From JAKVJE01 sp047722305 (GTDB taxonomy: Bacteria; Actinomycetota; Actinomycetes; Actinomycetales; Microbacteriaceae), in assembly GCA_047722305.1 (NCBI GenBank), contig JBDNYM010000041.1:1-22785 (forward strand): 22,785 nt of DNA, read 5' to 3'. Numbering within the stretch: position 1 is the first letter of the stretch; every line of letters begins with the position of its first letter. Shown in pieces: positions 1-6,924 of the stretch. The notes under the pieces were generated by a model. The model was given only the letters and a program-made list of their open reading frames with translations. It searched no databases and was not told the origin of the DNA. The position numbers and the translations under genes were made by a program.

Positions 1-1
1 G

Positions 2-136
2 ACCGGTGGACTGGTCTGGGCGGCATATGCCGCCGCCGGCGTGCTGGTGCTGGTCGGGGCCCGGGTTGCCTGGGAGCGGCGGGGGGCAGGGCCGGGCGCG
101 TCGCCGGAAGCCGCCGCCCAGGTCAGCCGGAAGTAG
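2..136 (+). CDS. C-terminal end of a membrane protein (5' truncated)
   Basis: Frame 2 is open from the first base of the window and ends at TAG 134-136. It encodes about 44 residues: a hydrophobic helix (LVWAAYAAAGVLVLVGARVAW), then a charged, Ala/Gly-rich tail ending in VSRK. A last transmembrane helix plus a short cytoplasmic tail is a usual C-terminus for a multi-pass membrane protein. Its stop overlaps the end of the convergent esterase gene by 14 bp, which is common between convergent actinobacterial genes. The family cannot be named from this fragment, and the start lies outside the window. Confidence 0.5.
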   Translation, partial: TGGLVWAAYAAAGVLVLVGARVAWERRGAGPGASPEAAAQVSRK

Positions 137-1313
137 CGGGAGCCACGGGAGCGGCCCAGTGCAACTGGTGGGCGAGCCACTCCAGCGCCGGCGGCAGCAT
201 CGTGCGGACCGCCACCCAGTTATGGTGCGTCTTCCGGAATATACGGAGGTGGGCGGTTCGGCCTGCCGCCCGCAATCCGGCGGCCATACGGCGGGCGCCG
301 GCCGCCCCGTTGAGGTCCTGGCCGAGGTAATAGTGCTGGCCCGCGGGGCCTGCGTCCGGCGCTGTGCGGATGGCCTGCAGCGGACTGTTCTCGGCTCGGG
401 CCCGAGGGCTCTCTTTCACCGCCGCCGTGTACGGGTGCAGGTAGGGGAGCAGCACGCCGGCGCCCGCGAACACGTGCGAGTTGTGGGCCCCGATGACGAA
501 GGCGCCCAGGCCGCCCGATGACATGCCGGCGATGACCCGGTCGTCCGGCTGGGCGACGGTGCGCAGGTGCGCATCCGTCCATCGCACCACATCGGTGCTG
601 ACATAGTGCTCGTACTGCGGGCCGCCGGGCTCGTTGAGGGGCTCGTCGAGGATGTGCGCCCCGGCCGTGACCTGGGGCGAGACGAGGATGACGGGCGGGA
701 TGCGGTGCGAAGCGATCAGCCGGTCCAGCAGGCGCTGTGATTGGCCGGCCACGAACCAGTCGGACGCCGTCCCCGGACTGCCGTGCAGCGCGTACACCAC
801 CGGGTAGCGGGCGGTGCTGGTCTCGTAGCCTGCGGGCAGGTAGATGAGGGCGGGGCCGCCCGGCACCTGCGGGGACTGCGACGGGATCGTGGCCTGGAGC
901 ACGGTGCTGCGCGACGGCGAGGCGGAGGGCTGAGCGCTGTCGTCGGCGACCAGGCCTCCGCCGGCCCCGAAGTGGGCGACAACCGACGGGTCGAGGCTGG
1001 CTGGCCCGGCGACGTAGAGACGCAGGGCGGTGAATGACGGAATGTAGCCGGCGTAGGCGTTGACGCCCAGGGCGGCGGCGAGCGTCATCGCCGTGAGCGC
1101 GCCGAGGCCCCACGTTACGTGCAGGATGCCGCGGCGCCAGCGCGGGATGCCGGGGAGACGGCGGCCACGTCGCGTCCACCAGACCCACATCCAGATCACT
1201 CCCGCGAGCAGGACCAGGACGACCACCATGGGCCAGTACGTGGACAGGGAGTGATCCACGATCCTGAGCGGCCCCGGACTTGCCAGGATCGGTGCAGCAG
1301 ACATGCTCTGCAT
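123..1313 (-). CDS. Membrane-anchored putative esterase (alpha/beta hydrolase, esterase D/Ag85-like)
   Basis: The protein is about 396 aa from the ATG at 1313; a second ATG at 1304 gives MSAAP and is equally possible. The open frame continues upstream, but there it is Arg/Asp-rich shadow sequence of the divergent gene. Two transmembrane helices (about residues 27-46 and 64-90) precede a domain expected outside the membrane. That domain has the putative-esterase fold signatures: VVYALHGSPG (about 172-181, oxyanion region), the nucleophile elbow GMSSGG with Ser265, and a late KTHHNW segment (about 361-366) that supplies the likely catalytic His. Related proteins include bacterial esterases and the mycolyltransferase superfamily. 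The substrate is unknown. The gene stands alone, divergent from the small membrane protein at 1407. Confidence 0.75.
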   Translation of the reverse strand: MQSMSAAPILASPGPLRIVDHSLSTYWPMVVVLVLLAGVIWMWVWWTRRGRRLPGIPRWRRGILHVTWGLGALTAMTLAAALGVNAYAGYIPSFTALRLYVAGPASLDPSVVAHFGAGGGLVADDSAQPSASPSRSTVLQATIPSQSPQVPGGPALIYLPAGYETSTARYPVVYALHGSPGTASDWFVAGQSQRLLDRLIASHRIPPVILVSPQVTAGAHILDEPLNEPGGPQYEHYVSTDVVRWTDAHLRTVAQPDDRVIAGMSSGGLGAFVIGAHNSHVFAGAGVLLPYLHPYTAAVKESPRARAENSPLQAIRTAPDAGPAGQHYYLGQDLNGAAGARRMAAGLRAAGRTAHLRIFRKTHHNWVAVRTMLPPALEWLAHQLHWAAPVAPATSG

Positions 1314-1394
1314 TGAACCATGTGCGGGTGGGAACCGGCTGTCCGGCTGGTGCGTGTCCCCGTGCGGCGAGAGGCGATCTTCCCCATCGCCCAG

Positions 1395-1400
1395 TAGAGT
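1395..1400 (+). promoter_or_regulatory. -10 box of a probable leaderless transcript
   Basis: TAGAGT (TANNNT type) lies six bases before the ATG at 1407, so transcription would start at or next to the start codon. GAGG at 1402-1405 is too close to the ATG to act as a normal ribosome-binding site. No convincing -35 box was seen. Confidence 0.4.
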
Positions 1401-1406
1401 CGAGGC

Positions 1407-1853
1407 ATGACGACCCGGCCCGTCCAGCGTCCCCATGCCCGTGTCATCGGCGGCTGCCTCATCGGGGTGGCCGCGTTCAACCTCGTCTCCGCCCTGGTCG
1501 GCGCGATCGCGTTGGTCACGGTCGGCCTGCCGATCCCGTTGACGTCGATTCGGCCGTTCACCGGTTTCTTCTGGCCCGGGATGCTGCTCGGCGTCGTCAT
1601 CGGCGGCACGCAGGCCGTGGCGCTGCTCGCGCAGGTACGTCGCTGGCGCCGGTGGCCGTTCTGGGCGGCATTCGCCGGCTACGGGATGGTGGCCTGGATC
1701 GTGGTCGAGGTGGCGATCATGCAGTCGTTCGTCGTGCTGCACGCGATCTACCTCGCCACCGGCCTGCTGCAGATCGGGCTCGTGCTGCTCCGGCTCGGCC
1801 TGCTGGATGCGCGGGACGCGCCGGAGGACCGGACCGGGGCATCCATGGGCTGA
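1407..1853 (+). CDS. Four-helix membrane protein of unknown function
   Basis: The protein has 148 aa. Four hydrophobic segments are clear, at about residues 13-40, 50-74, 83-106 and 107-130, joined by short basic loops (QVRRWRRW) and followed by a polar tail. This suggests a small inner-membrane protein with both ends in the cytoplasm. I do not recognise a named family. The start ATG lies just after a TAGAGT -10-like box, so the mRNA is probably leaderless. The gene is divergent from the esterase and convergent with the SDR operon. The 18-bp palindrome at 1894-1911 follows it and could end transcription on both sides. Confidence 0.65.
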   Translation: MTTRPVQRPHARVIGGCLIGVAAFNLVSALVGAIALVTVGLPIPLTSIRPFTGFFWPGMLLGVVIGGTQAVALLAQVRRWRRWPFWAAFAGYGMVAWIVVEVAIMQSFVVLHAIYLATGLLQIGLVLLRLGLLDARDAPEDRTGASMG

Positions 1854-1893
1854 GGCGTGGCCACGCTGCCGCGACGATGGGCCTCATCCCCGT

Positions 1894-1911
1894 CGGTCCG
1901 GATCCGGACCG
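1894..1911. terminator. Perfect 18-bp palindrome between convergent genes
   Basis: CGGTCCGGATCCGGACCG is a perfect palindrome. As RNA it can form a 7-bp GC-rich stem with a GATC loop. It sits between the membrane protein ending at 1853 and the SDR gene ending at 1948, so a bidirectional terminator is the simplest reading. It has no T-run. Confidence 0.45.
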
Positions 1912-1947
1912 TATCGGCCCGCGCAAAGGCCAGGCCGGCACCAGCCT

Positions 1948-2730
1948 TCAGAGGGCGGCGATGTGGGGCTGACCGGTCGAGGCACTGGTGCCCCCGTCCA
2001 CGGTCAGAACCGTCCCCGTGATGTAGGCCGCGTCGGGCGAGGCCAGGAACAGCACCGCTGGAGCCACATCGGTCGGCGTGCCGGGCCGTCCCAGAGCGAT
2101 GCGGTTCACGAACGGAGCAAGGCTCTGGGCACTGTCGGCGATACCTGCGGTCATGTCGGTGAGCGTGAACGCCGGAGCCACCGCGTTGATGCGGACGCCG
2201 CGGTCCCCGTAGTCGAGGGCGAGGGAGCGCACGAAGCCGATGACGGCGTGCTTGGTCGCGTTGTATGCAGCCTGGCCCCAGTCGCCGGCCAGGCCGGAGA
2301 CAGAGGCGACCGCCACCAGGTTCCCGCCCGACTCCACCAGCCTGGGGAGCGCGGCCTGGGCGAGGTGGAACAGACCGTCGACATTGGTTGCCCGAAGGGA
2401 CTCCCACTCCGGCTCCGGGAGTTCGGCCAGGTCTCCGCCGGTGTAGACGGCGGCATTGCTGACCACCACGTCCAGGCTGCCGAAGCGCCCGACGACGGCA
2501 TCCACCAGCGCGGCGGCGGCGGCCGACCGGGTGATGTCGGAGACGACGGTCAGGGTCCGCCCGGTCGGATATCCGGCGACGGATTCCGCCAGCGGCTGCG
2601 GACGACGTCCGGAGACGGCTACGTTCGCCCCGTTGTCGAGGAAGGCGCGGGCGATCGCGCGCCCGATGCCGGTGCCGCCGCCGGTGACGAGGACGGTCTT
2701 GCCGGTGAAGGGATACCTGTTCGCGGTCAT
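1948..2730 (-). CDS. SDR family oxidoreductase (classical)
   Basis: This 260-aa classical short-chain dehydrogenase/reductase is an NAD(P)-dependent soluble enzyme. It has the cofactor motif TGGGTGIG (16-23), SNAA (91-94), and a catalytic Ser143, Tyr156 and Lys160 (YNATK). The C-terminal LTVDGG is typical of the family. The Arg-rich GRRPQ after the second strand (about residues 41-45) hints at NADP preference. ATG 2730 overlaps the stop of the preceding SDR gene as TGATG, so the two are translationally coupled. A longer in-frame start at 2796 would overlap that gene by 67 bp and adds no conserved sequence, so it was rejected. The substrate is unknown. Confidence 0.85.
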   Translation of the reverse strand: MTANRYPFTGKTVLVTGGGTGIGRAIARAFLDNGANVAVSGRRPQPLAESVAGYPTGRTLTVVSDITRSAAAAALVDAVVGRFGSLDVVVSNAAVYTGGDLAELPEPEWESLRATNVDGLFHLAQAALPRLVESGGNLVAVASVSGLAGDWGQAAYNATKHAVIGFVRSLALDYGDRGVRINAVAPAFTLTDMTAGIADSAQSLAPFVNRIALGRPGTPTDVAPAVLFLASPDAAYITGTVLTVDGGTSASTGQPHIAAL

Positions 2731-3455
2731 CAGATGCGCGCTCCGCCCTCGACATGGATGGTCTCCCCGGTCACGAAGCCGGCGCCCAGCAGCCATAGCG
2801 CGGCCTCGGCGATGTCATCGCGCGTGCCGGCGCGTCCGACGGGATTGGAGGCCGCGACGCCGCTGAGGAGGCTTCGCTTGGCTTCGGGGCCGAGACCGTC
2901 ATAGGTGCCCGAGTCGACGATCCCCGGAGAGATCGCGTTCACTCTGATCGGGGCGAGCTCCTTGGCCAGGTGCGTGGCCAGGAATGACACGGCGCCGTTG
3001 GAGACGCCCATGACCGTATACGGCGCGCCTGGGGTCCAGGCGGCGACCCCGGAGAACAGCAGGATCGAGCCCGTGACCGGGAGAAGCGGGGCGAAGTGCT
3101 TGGCGACCAGCAGCGGTCCGAAGACCTTCGCGTCGAAGGCCGTGATGAGCTTGCCCTTGTCCAGCTCGGCAACCGGGACGTTGTGGTGAGCGGCCGCGGT
3201 GATGACCACGTGATCTACATGATCGTTCCCGGCGCTGAGCTCCGCGGCCGCTGCGGCGATGCTGGCCTCGTCGGTGACATCCACGCGCACGGCGGATCCG
3301 TCGAGTTCAGCGGCGACCCTCTGAGCACGCCCCAGGTCCCGCGCGCCGATCACGATCTGCGCGCCGGCCTGACGTGCGGCCCGCGCGACTGCCTCGCCGA
3401 GGTACTTCGAGCCGCCGATCACCAGCACTCGCTGTTCGTCCAGTCTCACACTCAT
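2730..3455 (-). CDS. Atypical SDR family protein lacking the catalytic Tyr/Lys
   Basis: This 241-aa SDR-fold protein has a Rossmann start, VLVIGGSKYLGEAVA (about 10-24), a conserved RVNAISPGIVDS segment (171-182) and a C-terminal VTGETIHVEGG. Where classical SDRs have YxxxK, the alignment anchored on NGAVSFLA and RVNAISPG puts Met149 and Asn153. Tyr146 is displaced by three residues. A group of SDR-fold proteins without the catalytic pair is known, so the protein may use a different mechanism, or may bind cofactor without ordinary dehydrogenase activity. ATG 3455 has a good upstream GGAGG site (3466-3470 on the plus strand as cctcc). It is the first gene of a two-gene operon divergent from an HxlR regulator. 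Confidence 0.75.
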   Translation of the reverse strand: MSVRLDEQRVLVIGGSKYLGEAVARAARQAGAQIVIGARDLGRAQRVAAELDGSAVRVDVTDEASIAAAAAELSAGNDHVDHVVITAAAHHNVPVAELDKGKLITAFDAKVFGPLLVAKHFAPLLPVTGSILLFSGVAAWTPGAPYTVMGVSNGAVSFLATHLAKELAPIRVNAISPGIVDSGTYDGLGPEAKRSLLSGVAASNPVGRAGTRDDIAEAALWLLGAGFVTGETIHVEGGARI

Positions 3456-3517
3456 GTGGTTGGCACCTTCCTCCAGGTGGGTCCGATGCGGGCGGCCGGT
3501 CGGTCCCCGTGCCTCCG

Positions 3518-3547
3518 ATGGTATGTTTTTGATACCGGTTACTTCAA
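3518..3547 (-). promoter_or_regulatory. Probable promoter of the SDR operon
   Basis: Read on the minus strand, TTGAAG (3547-3542) and TACCAT (3523-3518) are separated by 18 bases, a plausible -35/-10 pair. The leader to the ATG at 3455 would be about 55 nt and contains the GGAGG site. The HxlR-type operator overlaps the spacer and the -10 box. Confidence 0.4.
3520..3536. promoter_or_regulatory. Candidate HxlR operator (GGTAT-N7-ATACC)
   Basis: A perfect inverted repeat with 5-bp arms and a 7-base A/T-rich centre lies between the HxlR gene and the SDR operon. HxlR/YodB-family dimers bind sites of this geometry (YodB: TACT-N7-AGTA). It covers the proposed SDR promoter, so repression relieved by a ligand or by oxidation is likely. 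This is inference from position and symmetry. Confidence 0.55.
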
Positions 3548-3574
3548 CGAAACTCGTGAAAAGCGGTGTGCCAT

Positions 3575-3976
3575 ATGAGCAAGGCCTACGACGTGATGGC
3601 GGCGAGCTGCCCCAGCCGGACGGTGCTGCACCGCATCGGGGCGCGTTGGACGATTTTCGTGGTGACCGCATTGGCGGAACACGAGGGGCCGATGCGGTTC
3701 ACCGAGTTGAAGACCAGAATCCAGGGGATCACGCCGAAGGTCCTCACCGAGACATTGCGCGCCCTGGCAGCCGACGGCTTCGTCGTCCGGATGGACCGCG
3801 GCGGCAATCCTCCGCACGTCGACTACGAGCTCACCGACCTCGGGCGCTCGTTGTGGGAGCCGCTGCAGGCGGTGCGCGAATGGGCGGAAACGCACGTTCC
3901 CGACATCCTCGCCGCCCGCCGGGCAGCCGGCCATTCCATGGCGTCGTCGACGAGGCCGAGTCGCCTCCGCCCTTGA
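3575..3976 (+). CDS. HxlR family transcriptional regulator
   Basis: This winged helix-turn-helix protein has about 133 aa from ATG 3575; a GTG three codons upstream is less likely. It has the family layout: a conserved Cys near the N-terminus (AASCPSRTVLHRIGARWT), the FTELKTRIQGITPKVLTETL recognition region, and the wing ending in YELTDLGRSL. The N-terminal Cys sits where redox- or electrophile-sensing Cys residues are found in YodB, HypR and similar proteins. It lies divergent to two SDR genes, with an inverted repeat in the gap, which fits a local sensor of reactive carbonyls or quinones controlling the SDR pair. No strong ribosome-binding site is visible before the ATG. Confidence 0.85.
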   Translation: MSKAYDVMAASCPSRTVLHRIGARWTIFVVTALAEHEGPMRFTELKTRIQGITPKVLTETLRALAADGFVVRMDRGGNPPHVDYELTDLGRSLWEPLQAVREWAETHVPDILAARRAAGHSMASSTRPSRLRP

Positions 3977-4079
3977 GGATGCACGGCTCTTGCAGACGGC
4001 GGGTGTGCGCCCACGGCCCGGCCAGACGCAGGGATGGCGACGATTCTGAACAGCCTGGCCAGCCGTTGCGGCAGGTTGG

Positions 4080-5492
4080 CTAAAGCCCGGTGCTCTCCGC
4101 AGCTGGGCGGCCGCGCAGCAGAAGTGCCAGCACCAGCCCGGCGGCGGCGGCTATCAGGGTGAACAGGAATCCGAGGCGGGTCCCCGTCACCGTGGCCGCG
4201 GGCCCGGTCCCGGCGGCGAGATGCCGTCCCGCGGTGAGCAGGCTGGCGCCCACTGCGGTGCCGATCGCGCCGCCCACCTGCTGCAGGGTGCTGATGATGG
4301 TGCTGCCGTCTGCTCCCAGTTCGCGGGGCAGGTCGTTGAGGCCGAAGGTCTGGGCGGAGGTCATGGCCAGGGGCACGCCGATCATGAGGATGCAATGCGC
4401 GACGATCAGCACCCAGACCGGCGTGCGCTGCCCGACGAACAGCAGCACGGCGCCGCCGAGGATGGCGGCGGCGAATCCGAGGCGGGCGAGCATCCAGGGG
4501 CGGTGCACATCGGCGGCGTGACCGGCCCAGACGGACACGGCACCGTTCACTACGCCGCCGGGGAGCATGATCAGGCCGGCGAGCAGCGCGGTGAGGGCGA
4601 GTCCCTGCTCGAGATACATCGGGATGAGGTAGATCGTGCACATGAGCATCGCGCCCACGACGAAGATCATGCTCGCGGACAGCGCATAGTTGCGATGCGC
4701 GAACGCGCGCACGTCGAGCACTGGTTCGGACAGGCGCAGCTGGCGGTGTGTGAACAGGACGAGCGCAGCGACTCCGACCGCGAGCGCGACGATCACCGTC
4801 GGGCTGCCCCAGCCCGCGTCCCCCGCGGAACTCACCCCGAACACGATGAGGCCGAAGCCGATGGTGGACAGCACGATCGAGATGACGTCGACGTGCGGGC
4901 GGGTGATCTCGCGAACGTTCCGCAGGAAGAGGACAGAGACGGCAAAGGAGACCGCGATCAGGGGGATCATGAGCCAGAAGATCCACCGCCAGTCGGCGAT
5001 CTCCAGGATCAGGCCGGCCAGGACCGGGCTGATCGCGGGGGCGAACATCAGCACCAGCCCGACCAGCCCCAGGGCCGAGCCGCGTCGTCGGGGCGGGAAG
5101 GCGGCGATGGCGGTGCTGAAGATCAGCGGTACGAGGATGCCGGTGGCGATGCCCTGGATGAGACGCCCCACGATGAGCATCGGGAAGTCCACCGCCACCG
5201 CGCTGACGACCGCTCCGACCAGGAAACAGCCCAGTACGGTGAACACCAGTTGCCGGGTGGTGAACCAGCGCACCAGCAGACTCGACATCGGCAGCAGCAC
5301 GCCCACGACGAGCAGGTAGCCGGTGGTCAGCCACTGCACGGTGGCCGCCGAGACCCGGAAGAGCGTCATGAAGTCGGGCAGGACCACGTTGAGGGCGGCC
5401 TCGCTGAACAGCCCCACGAACCCGGCGACGAGCGGGCCCAGCAGGATGAGGAAAGGACGGGCTGAGGACGGTGGCTCTTCAATGCGTGACAA
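4080..5492 (-). CDS. MFS multidrug exporter, DHA2 (14-TMS) family
   Basis: The protein has 470 aa with 14 hydrophobic segments, which places it among the drug:H+ antiporters of the EmrB/QacA type. Family features seen are VQWLTTGYLLVVGVLLP in helix 2, GRLIQGIATGILVPLIFS in helix 4, the proline-rich exporter stretch MFAPAISPVLAGLI in helix 5, and DWRWIFWLMIPL before helix 6. It should export hydrophobic or cationic compounds across the cytoplasmic membrane using the proton gradient. The best start is TTG at 5492, with an AAAGG site about 9 bases upstream; no ATG or GTG near the N-terminus covers helix 1. It is divergent from a MarR regulator, the usual pairing for a repressed efflux pump. Confidence 0.85.
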   Translation of the reverse strand: MSRIEEPPSSARPFLILLGPLVAGFVGLFSEAALNVVLPDFMTLFRVSAATVQWLTTGYLLVVGVLLPMSSLLVRWFTTRQLVFTVLGCFLVGAVVSAVAVDFPMLIVGRLIQGIATGILVPLIFSTAIAAFPPRRRGSALGLVGLVLMFAPAISPVLAGLILEIADWRWIFWLMIPLIAVSFAVSVLFLRNVREITRPHVDVISIVLSTIGFGLIVFGVSSAGDAGWGSPTVIVALAVGVAALVLFTHRQLRLSEPVLDVRAFAHRNYALSASMIFVVGAMLMCTIYLIPMYLEQGLALTALLAGLIMLPGGVVNGAVSVWAGHAADVHRPWMLARLGFAAAILGGAVLLFVGQRTPVWVLIVAHCILMIGVPLAMTSAQTFGLNDLPRELGADGSTIISTLQQVGGAIGTAVGASLLTAGRHLAAGTGPAATVTGTRLGFLFTLIAAAAGLVLALLLRGRPAAESTGL

Positions 5493-5524
5493 CGATAATG
5501 GCCTTTCTCTCTGGGGGTCGGGGC

Positions 5525-5580
5525 TTGATGCCGCGGGGGCAGCGAATACTATATATCAAAACATAGGTATATTCATATAA
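5525..5580. promoter_or_regulatory. AT-rich divergent promoter/operator between MFS and MarR genes
   Basis: This short gap is strikingly AT-rich in GC-rich surroundings. On the plus strand TTGATG (5525-5530) precedes CTATAT/TATATA (5549-5555) at 18-19 bases. An imperfect dyad links GAATACTAT (5544-5552) with ATAGGTATATTC (5563-5574). MarR dimers usually bind such AT-rich dyads between divergent genes, so this is the probable autoregulatory and exporter-control site. Confidence 0.4.
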
Positions 5581-5594
5581 GCAAAGGAGTTGGC

Positions 5595-6053
5595 ATGGAC
5601 ACGACTTCGAACGCGGATTCGCCCGTCGGGGACGACCGCATCGAACAGCTGGGCCGGTTGGCCGACCTCGTGCTGCGCACAGCTCGCAAGATCGAGGCGC
5701 ATCGGCTGCAGGATCCCCGGATCACCCCGCTCACCGCATTGGAGAGCATGGTTCTCCGGCATGTGGACGACCATCCGGGAACCAGCCCGGCCCGCGTCGC
5801 GGAGGAACTCGTGATGAAGGTCAGCAATGTGAGTGCCGGGCTGCGCGGACTGGAGCAGAAGGGGCTGGTCGCCAAGGCGCCGGACCCGCACGATGCCCGG
5901 CACGTCCGACTCTCCGTCACCGATGCCGCCCGCGACAGCACGATCCGGGTGCGAGCGGAATGGGGACGGCTCCTGGGGGCGGCGCTCCCGCTGGATGCGG
6001 AGATATCTGGCGCCGTCCGGCTGCTGACGGATCTGGAGACCGGCCTCGGCTGA
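5595..6053 (+). CDS. MarR family transcriptional regulator
   Basis: The protein has 152 aa with the winged helix-turn-helix of MarR proteins. The DNA-binding part spans about residues 45-105: TPLTALESMVLRHVDDHPG, then SPARVAEELVMKVSNVSAGL as recognition helices, then the wing DPHDARHVRLSVTD. It probably dimerises through the N- and C-terminal helices. ATG 5595 follows a good AAAGGAG site. The gene is divergent from a DHA2 exporter across an AT-rich promoter gap. By analogy with MarR/EmrR systems it should repress the exporter and itself until a ligand binds. The ligand is unknown. Confidence 0.88.
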   Translation: MDTTSNADSPVGDDRIEQLGRLADLVLRTARKIEAHRLQDPRITPLTALESMVLRHVDDHPGTSPARVAEELVMKVSNVSAGLRGLEQKGLVAKAPDPHDARHVRLSVTDAARDSTIRVRAEWGRLLGAALPLDAEISGAVRLLTDLETGLG

Positions 6054-6156
6054 GCACCGACGCCCAGAAGTCCGACACCTCCTGGGACAGTCGCAGGGGG
6101 CAGCGGGGAGCGCACTGGTCCGGCGACAGGCGTGGTCGACCGGGCCGACAGGGACG

Positions 6157-6191
6157 GTGGGGAGTGCGGGGCTTGAACCCGCGACCGACGG
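6157..6191 (+). repeat. Left attachment-site copy (partial tRNA 3' end)
   Basis: These 35 bases are identical to 9175-9209. They contain the acceptor 3' strand and T arm of the CAT tRNA on the minus strand but no anticodon arm or D arm, so this is not a tRNA gene. Identity stops abruptly at 6192. Confidence 0.75.
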
Positions 6192-6239
6192 GTGCCGGGT
6201 CGCCGCGCATCGGGCCCAGGCCACACGAGAGGCGGCGAC

Positions 6240-6447
6240 GCCGGCGAGGATCTGCGCCCACCGCGGGGGCGTCTTCCTGCCGGCCCGGCGGGACCAGTGG
6301 TACTGCTCACGCACCTGCGCCGTCAGCGCCTCAAACGAACGTGCGCGCGCCCGCCGGCAGAGCCGGCCACGACCTGTTCGGACCTGTGCGGCGCCGGGGT
6401 GCGGTGCCCGGTTCGCCCCGTGCACCGCAACAGAACGAGGAGAAGCG
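6240..6447 (+). pseudogene. Zinc-ribbon protein fragment
   Basis: This frame encodes a stretch with CAHRGGVFLPARRDQWYCSRTC, a Cys/His pattern like small Cys4 zinc ribbons that end in YCS..C, and later a second partial motif CAAPGCGARF. Small proteins of this kind are common on actinobacterial plasmids and integrative elements. No credible start precedes it: the open frame runs back into the partial tRNA repeat. The second motif lacks its closing YCSxxC pair, and the frame reads into the next ORF without a stop. I read it as a truncated gene from the decayed element; a divergent small DNA-binding protein is possible. Confidence 0.35.
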
Positions 6448-6716
6448 ATGATCATCGTGCGGAACGTGCAGGCCGGCCAGGACCGGTGGACGTATTTCCA
6501 GAACTCGACGGAGATGCAGTCCACCGACGTCGAGAAGCCTCAGCGTGATCGGCAGGACCGGTTCTGGAACTCCTACCTGGAGGCCGGCTCCCCATCGCAG
6601 TGGCCGCGTTCGAGGCTGTGTTCAACCCGCCCAAATCGTTCTCGGCGCTGTGGGCGCTCGGCGACCGGGACGTGAAGGCCGACCTGGCTGCAAACGTCAG
6701 ATCCGGTCACGCTGAC
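6448..6716 (+). pseudogene. Relaxase (MobF/TrwC-like) N-terminal remnant, frameshifted
   Basis: ATG 6448 has a good GAGGAGA site. The first frame gives about 50 residues with RFWNSYLEAGSPSQW, resembling the early YY..G..PG.W segment of TrwC-type relaxases. The similarity then jumps to another frame at about 6594, which reads VAAFEAVFNPPKSFSALWAL. This matches the conserved TrwC segment (F.LTF..PKSVS.LWAL). The rest of the relaxase and the helicase domain are absent. The motif match is strong for the second part and weak for the first. A broken relaxase suggests that the tRNA-bounded segment derives from a conjugative element. Confidence 0.5.
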
Positions 6717-6924
6717 GTCGCTTCAGCCCAGGCCCAACCGGAAACGCACCCAGGGCGTGAAGCAGCGCTCGACCGGACGCTGCCGGCGACACTCCCTAAC
6801 CTGCGAACCAGCGGGCAGGGGCCCACCCCGGATCGTAAACGACGGGCCGAAACAGTCATACCAAGGCCAGCGACCACTTCTAACTCTCGGAGGCACGACG
6901 TAGCAGTAATGGGGAGAGGCGACT
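6717..6924. other. Gap without a recognisable gene
   Basis: About 200 bases between the relaxase remnant and the end of the MATE gene. Reading frames here have no recognisable motif or supported start. No hairpin with a T-run was seen. Confidence 0.4.

Noticed and set aside
123..1742. Longer 539-aa form of the esterase
   Set aside because: The extra N-terminal part is Arg/Asp/His-rich antisense sequence of the membrane protein at 1407-1853. The membrane anchor follows the ATG at 1313.
3823..5334. Minus-strand open frame of 503 codons
   Set aside because: It overlaps the MFS gene in another frame and is an Arg/Ala/His-rich shadow. The 4080-5492 frame has 14 clean membrane helices.
6157..6191. 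Second tRNA gene
   Set aside because: Only the T arm and 3' acceptor strand are present; there is no anticodon or D arm. It is an attachment-site copy.
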